A DNA stretch of 41,142 bases, from positions 1 to 41,142 of the IMG/VR virus record IMGVR_UViG_3300017706_001312, one strand, 5' to 3'. Origin of the DNA: a virus. Positions within the stretch are counted from its first letter, which is position 1; every line of letters starts with the position of its first letter. Below, one piece after another: positions 38,853 through 41,142 of this stretch. The notes under the pieces are model-generated. The model was not told where the DNA came from. It saw nothing but the letters and a program-made list of their open reading frames with translations, and made no database searches. A program made the translations under genes and the position numbers.

Positions 38853-40970
38853 ATGGCTACAGATCCTACTCAATTTAATAATAAAGAATTTGAAAAACTC
38901 TTTAAGGAGACTATAAGAGTAGTTGCTGACGGGATTTCCGGATTAGGCTCTCAACTAAATGAAGCTATAATTAAAGGAGCTAAAGAAACTACCGATAAAG
39001 CAGATAAAGACGTACTTGGTAGATTACGTAACAGTATAAGATCTTCTTTTAAATCTATTGAAGATTCTGTAGATAACTTATCGGTTAAACAAGAGCAGAT
39101 TAAAAGAGGTAGCCTTAGCTATAACCAGGTAGTTAAAAATGGTAATAAACTTAGAGATAAAGTACTACTATTAGAAACAAAAAGAAATAAACTATTAGCA
39201 CTAGGTCAAGATTTTACTGAAAAACAAAAAGCTGATTTTGAAGGATATAAAGAAGATTTAGAAGAATCCCTTCAAACTCAAGAGAAATTTGCAAAATCTA
39301 TAGAAGAAAAAGCTGGAAGTTTAGGAGAAATCTTTAGCAGGTTAGCTCAGACTCCTGTAGTTGGTCAGTTACTTAATGCACAACAAGCTACTGAAGCTAT
39401 GAGAGAATCTTTAGCTAAAGGTGAGTCTAGTATGACAGCATTTGGAGCAGGAGCAAAAGCAGCTTTTCAGAATTTAGAAAGAGGAACAGTTATACTAGCA
39501 GCAATTTCTGCAATTGTAAAAATATTTAAATTTGTAGTAGGTTCAATGTTTAGAGCAGATGAACTTACTACTAATCTTGCAAAAAATTTAGGAATATCTA
39601 AAGAAAATGCTAGAGGAGTTTTAGAAAACCTCCAAGAACAAAGCACAGTACTTACCTCTATATCATACCAAACTGATGATATAATTGCAGCACAAGCAGA
39701 ATTAGTTAATATTACCGGAGCAGTAACTAGAAATCTTGAACAACAAGCAGGACAGCAGGCTTTTTTAACAAAGTTTATAGGGTTACAAGGTGATGAAGCA
39801 GCATTTTTAAATATAGCATTAGAAAACCAAGGAGAAAATGCTAAAGATGTATACGATATAATAAACGATACAGCTAACGAAGCAGCTAGAGAAACAGGTA
39901 TATTTATATCTGCACAATCTATACTAAAAGAAATCAGTGAAACTTCTGCTGATATATTAGCTAACTTTGGCTTTAGTACTTCCGAGCTTACTCAAGCAGT
40001 ATTACAAACAAGGAGGTTTGGAGTTTCTCTAACACAAGCAAAAAACATAGCAGATGGACTGTTAGATTTCGAAACATCTATAACTTCAGAACTCGAAGCT
40101 GAAATATTACTTGGTAGACAGTTCAACTTTGAAAGAGCTAGAGCGTTAGCGGCTACTGGCGATATAGCCGGAGCTACAGAAGAAGTATTAAAACAGACTC
40201 AAAATCTTAATGATGAACAATTAAGAAGCCCTATTATACAGGGAGCTCTAGCAAAAGCTACAGGGTTAAATGCCGATGAACTAATAAGAGCTAGACAGTT
40301 AACAAAAAAACTTAATTCATCTACAGAAGATTACAAAAAATTATTATCTGATGCTGCTACTGAAGTAGAAAGAACAAATATAGAAAATCAAATACTACAA
40401 GGAGCTACTAGAGAAGAAATAGAAAGAAATATATCTGCCCAAGAGCAATTCAACAATGCTCTTAGTAATGCTAAAGATATATTTGCTAATTTAGTTAACT
40501 CAGGGTTACTAGATGATTTAGCAGAGGTCTTAAGCGGAGCAGTTGAAATGTTAGGTAACATCACAGGTAATACATTAACTGAAAGCGAAGGACAGATGCA
40601 AAAGAAGTTAATGGAGGAAAAAGGTTTATCTCGAAAAGAGGCAAGGGATCTAGTAGTTGAAGCAAGAGATGTAAATGCAAGAGACTTTCTTAGTAGCGTT
40701 ATGGTTGGCGGAGGAGGTATATTTGATTTAATTGGTGACTACAAAGAAAGTCAACAAGGAAAAGCAAAGTTAAACGAAACATTAAGACTAAATGATTTTA
40801 CCATTAGAGCTAACCCTAAAGATACATTAGTCATGGCAGGTGGAACTAAATTTGGAGATGAAACTAATACATTACTTAAGAGTATGTTAGGTGAATTAAA
40901 AAAGAGCTCTGTTCTCAATATAGACTCTAATGGAGTTATGCAAAAAGCTATTGAAACTACTTACAAATAA
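38853..40970 (+). CDS. Probable tape measure protein
   Basis: 705 residues, strongly helical with long stretches lacking Pro. The N-terminal third is coiled-coil-like (VKQEQIKRGSLSYNQ, LLLETKRNKLLALG, KEDLEESLQTQEKFAKSIEEK). A hydrophobic segment follows (~211-233, GTVILAAISAIVKIFKFVVG), as in many tape measure proteins that insert in the host membrane. The middle part consists of Ala/Gln/Asn-rich helices, and the end is a short globular portion. At about 1.5 angstrom per residue the helical length suggests a tail of roughly 100 nm. Position after the chaperone pair is the usual one. No lysozyme or peptidase motif is visible. Confidence 0.75.
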   Translation: MATDPTQFNNKEFEKLFKETIRVVADGISGLGSQLNEAIIKGAKETTDKADKDVLGRLRNSIRSSFKSIEDSVDNLSVKQEQIKRGSLSYNQVVKNGNKLRDKVLLLETKRNKLLALGQDFTEKQKADFEGYKEDLEESLQTQEKFAKSIEEKAGSLGEIFSRLAQTPVVGQLLNAQQATEAMRESLAKGESSMTAFGAGAKAAFQNLERGTVILAAISAIVKIFKFVVGSMFRADELTTNLAKNLGISKENARGVLENLQEQSTVLTSISYQTDDIIAAQAELVNITGAVTRNLEQQAGQQAFLTKFIGLQGDEAAFLNIALENQGENAKDVYDIINDTANEAARETGIFISAQSILKEISETSADILANFGFSTSELTQAVLQTRRFGVSLTQAKNIADGLLDFETSITSELEAEILLGRQFNFERARALAATGDIAGATEEVLKQTQNLNDEQLRSPIIQGALAKATGLNADELIRARQLTKKLNSSTEDYKKLLSDAATEVERTNIENQILQGATREEIERNISAQEQFNNALSNAKDIFANLVNSGLLDDLAEVLSGAVEMLGNITGNTLTESEGQMQKKLMEEKGLSRKEARDLVVEARDVNARDFLSSVMVGGGGIFDLIGDYKESQQGKAKLNETLRLNDFTIRANPKDTLVMAGGTKFGDETNTLLKSMLGELKKSSVLNIDSNGVMQKAIETTYK

Positions 40971-40973
40971 TAC

Positions 40974-40981
40974 TATTTATA
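40974..40981 (+). promoter_or_regulatory. TATTTATA motif before the last (partial) gene
   Basis: 19 bases before the ATG at 40993. Extended it reads TATTTATAAATA, a palindrome that includes the T4 late consensus TATAAATA (40978-40985) on the + strand. Confidence 0.4.
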
Positions 40982-40992
40982 AATAAACAATT

Positions 40993-41142
40993 ATGGGAAT
41001 ATTAAAAAATCAACTGGTTCAGTCACTATTAGGACTTAAAGGTGTTACTCCAGCTCAAAGAGCAGGTGCTAACCCTTCATCTAAAATGCACAATCTAAAC
41101 TCTTTAAAGAAGAGTGTATTAGATTTAGATGCAATCACTCCA
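40993..41142 (+). CDS. Unknown tail-module protein (3' partial, first 50 residues)
   Basis: The frame stays open from the ATG at 40993 to the window end (MGILKNQLVQSLLGLKGVTP, then QRAGANPSSKMHNLNSLKKS). It starts 22 bases after the tape measure stop, with an A/T-rich leader containing the TATTTATA motif and no Shine-Dalgarno sequence. By position it should be a tail or baseplate protein, but the visible part is too short to identify. Confidence 0.65.
   Translation, partial: MGILKNQLVQSLLGLKGVTPAQRAGANPSSKMHNLNSLKKSVLDLDAITP

Noticed and set aside
39895-39915. A TATTTATA copy inside the tape measure gene as a promoter
   Set aside because: It lies in mid-gene with no downstream start nearby; in DNA this AT-rich such octamers arise by chance.
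1-41142. CRISPR arrays, tRNA genes, insertion sequences or integrase/attachment sites
   Set aside because: I looked for short spaced repeats, cloverleaf-like segments, transposase or integrase motifs and flanking direct repeats at the cluster edges, and saw none.

Overview
The window is an AT-rich (about one-third G+C by eye), fully coding, single-strand segment of a contractile-tailed bacteriophage (Caudoviricetes, myovirus morphology). The diagnostic genes are a tail fibre ending in a peptidase S74-type intramolecular chaperone at the left edge. At the right are a tail sheath, tail tube, gp26/tail-chaperone-like pair and a probable tape measure protein. Every believable gene is on the + strand. 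None of the starts that follow untranslated DNA has a usable Shine-Dalgarno sequence; the leaders are A/T-rich instead. That pattern is usual for Bacteroidota and their phages, so a marine flavobacterial or other Bacteroidota host is my best guess, by inference only. The fibre repeats and radical SAM types resemble those of marine T4-like phages.

Layout: (1) 1-2258, the 3' part of a repeat-rich tail fibre plus two small unknown, probably structural, genes. (2) 2276-35034, a cluster of 39 genes dedicated to making and attaching an unusual glycan. It has only 34 untranslated bases inside it, and nearly every junction is ATGA, TAATG or a longer overlap. (3) 35025-35366, one small unknown gene bridging into the tail module. 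(4) 35476-41142, sheath, tube, chaperone pair, tape measure and the start of one more gene. Short intergenic gaps here carry a recurring TATTTATA motif (candidate late promoter) and one clear intrinsic terminator.

The cluster encodes about eleven glycosyltransferase-like proteins. These include two animal-B4GalT-like GT7 enzymes whose catalytic domain is interrupted by a LamG/concanavalin-type lectin domain, a stand-alone LamG protein, a GT8-like enzyme, a GT-B enzyme and four members of a GQ(L/V)R...RPD family. There are seven SGNH/GDSL proteins, one fused to a glycosyltransferase-like domain. Precursor genes encode a NeuB-type nonulosonate synthase, a NeuA/SpsF-like cytidylyltransferase, a TagD-like cytidylyltransferase, two sugar-nucleotidyltransferase domains, two HAD phosphatase domains, an aminotransferase, a 2-hydroxyacid dehydrogenase and a small SDR. 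Modifiers include three radical SAM proteins, a Methyltransf_24 enzyme, a sulfotransferase-like protein, a mini-GDPD and three proteins with a possible ParB/Srx-like motif.

I see no priming membrane glycosyltransferase, flippase, polymerase or ABC exporter, and no multi-pass membrane protein. The working hypothesis is therefore a soluble, phage-encoded pathway that builds a nonulosonate- and/or glycerol-phosphate-containing glycan. It may decorate a virion protein (the neighbouring fibre or tail proteins are obvious candidates) or feed into host surface glycans. The location immediately upstream of the sheath gene matches the known hypervariable insertion region between g15 and g18 of marine T4-like cyanophages.
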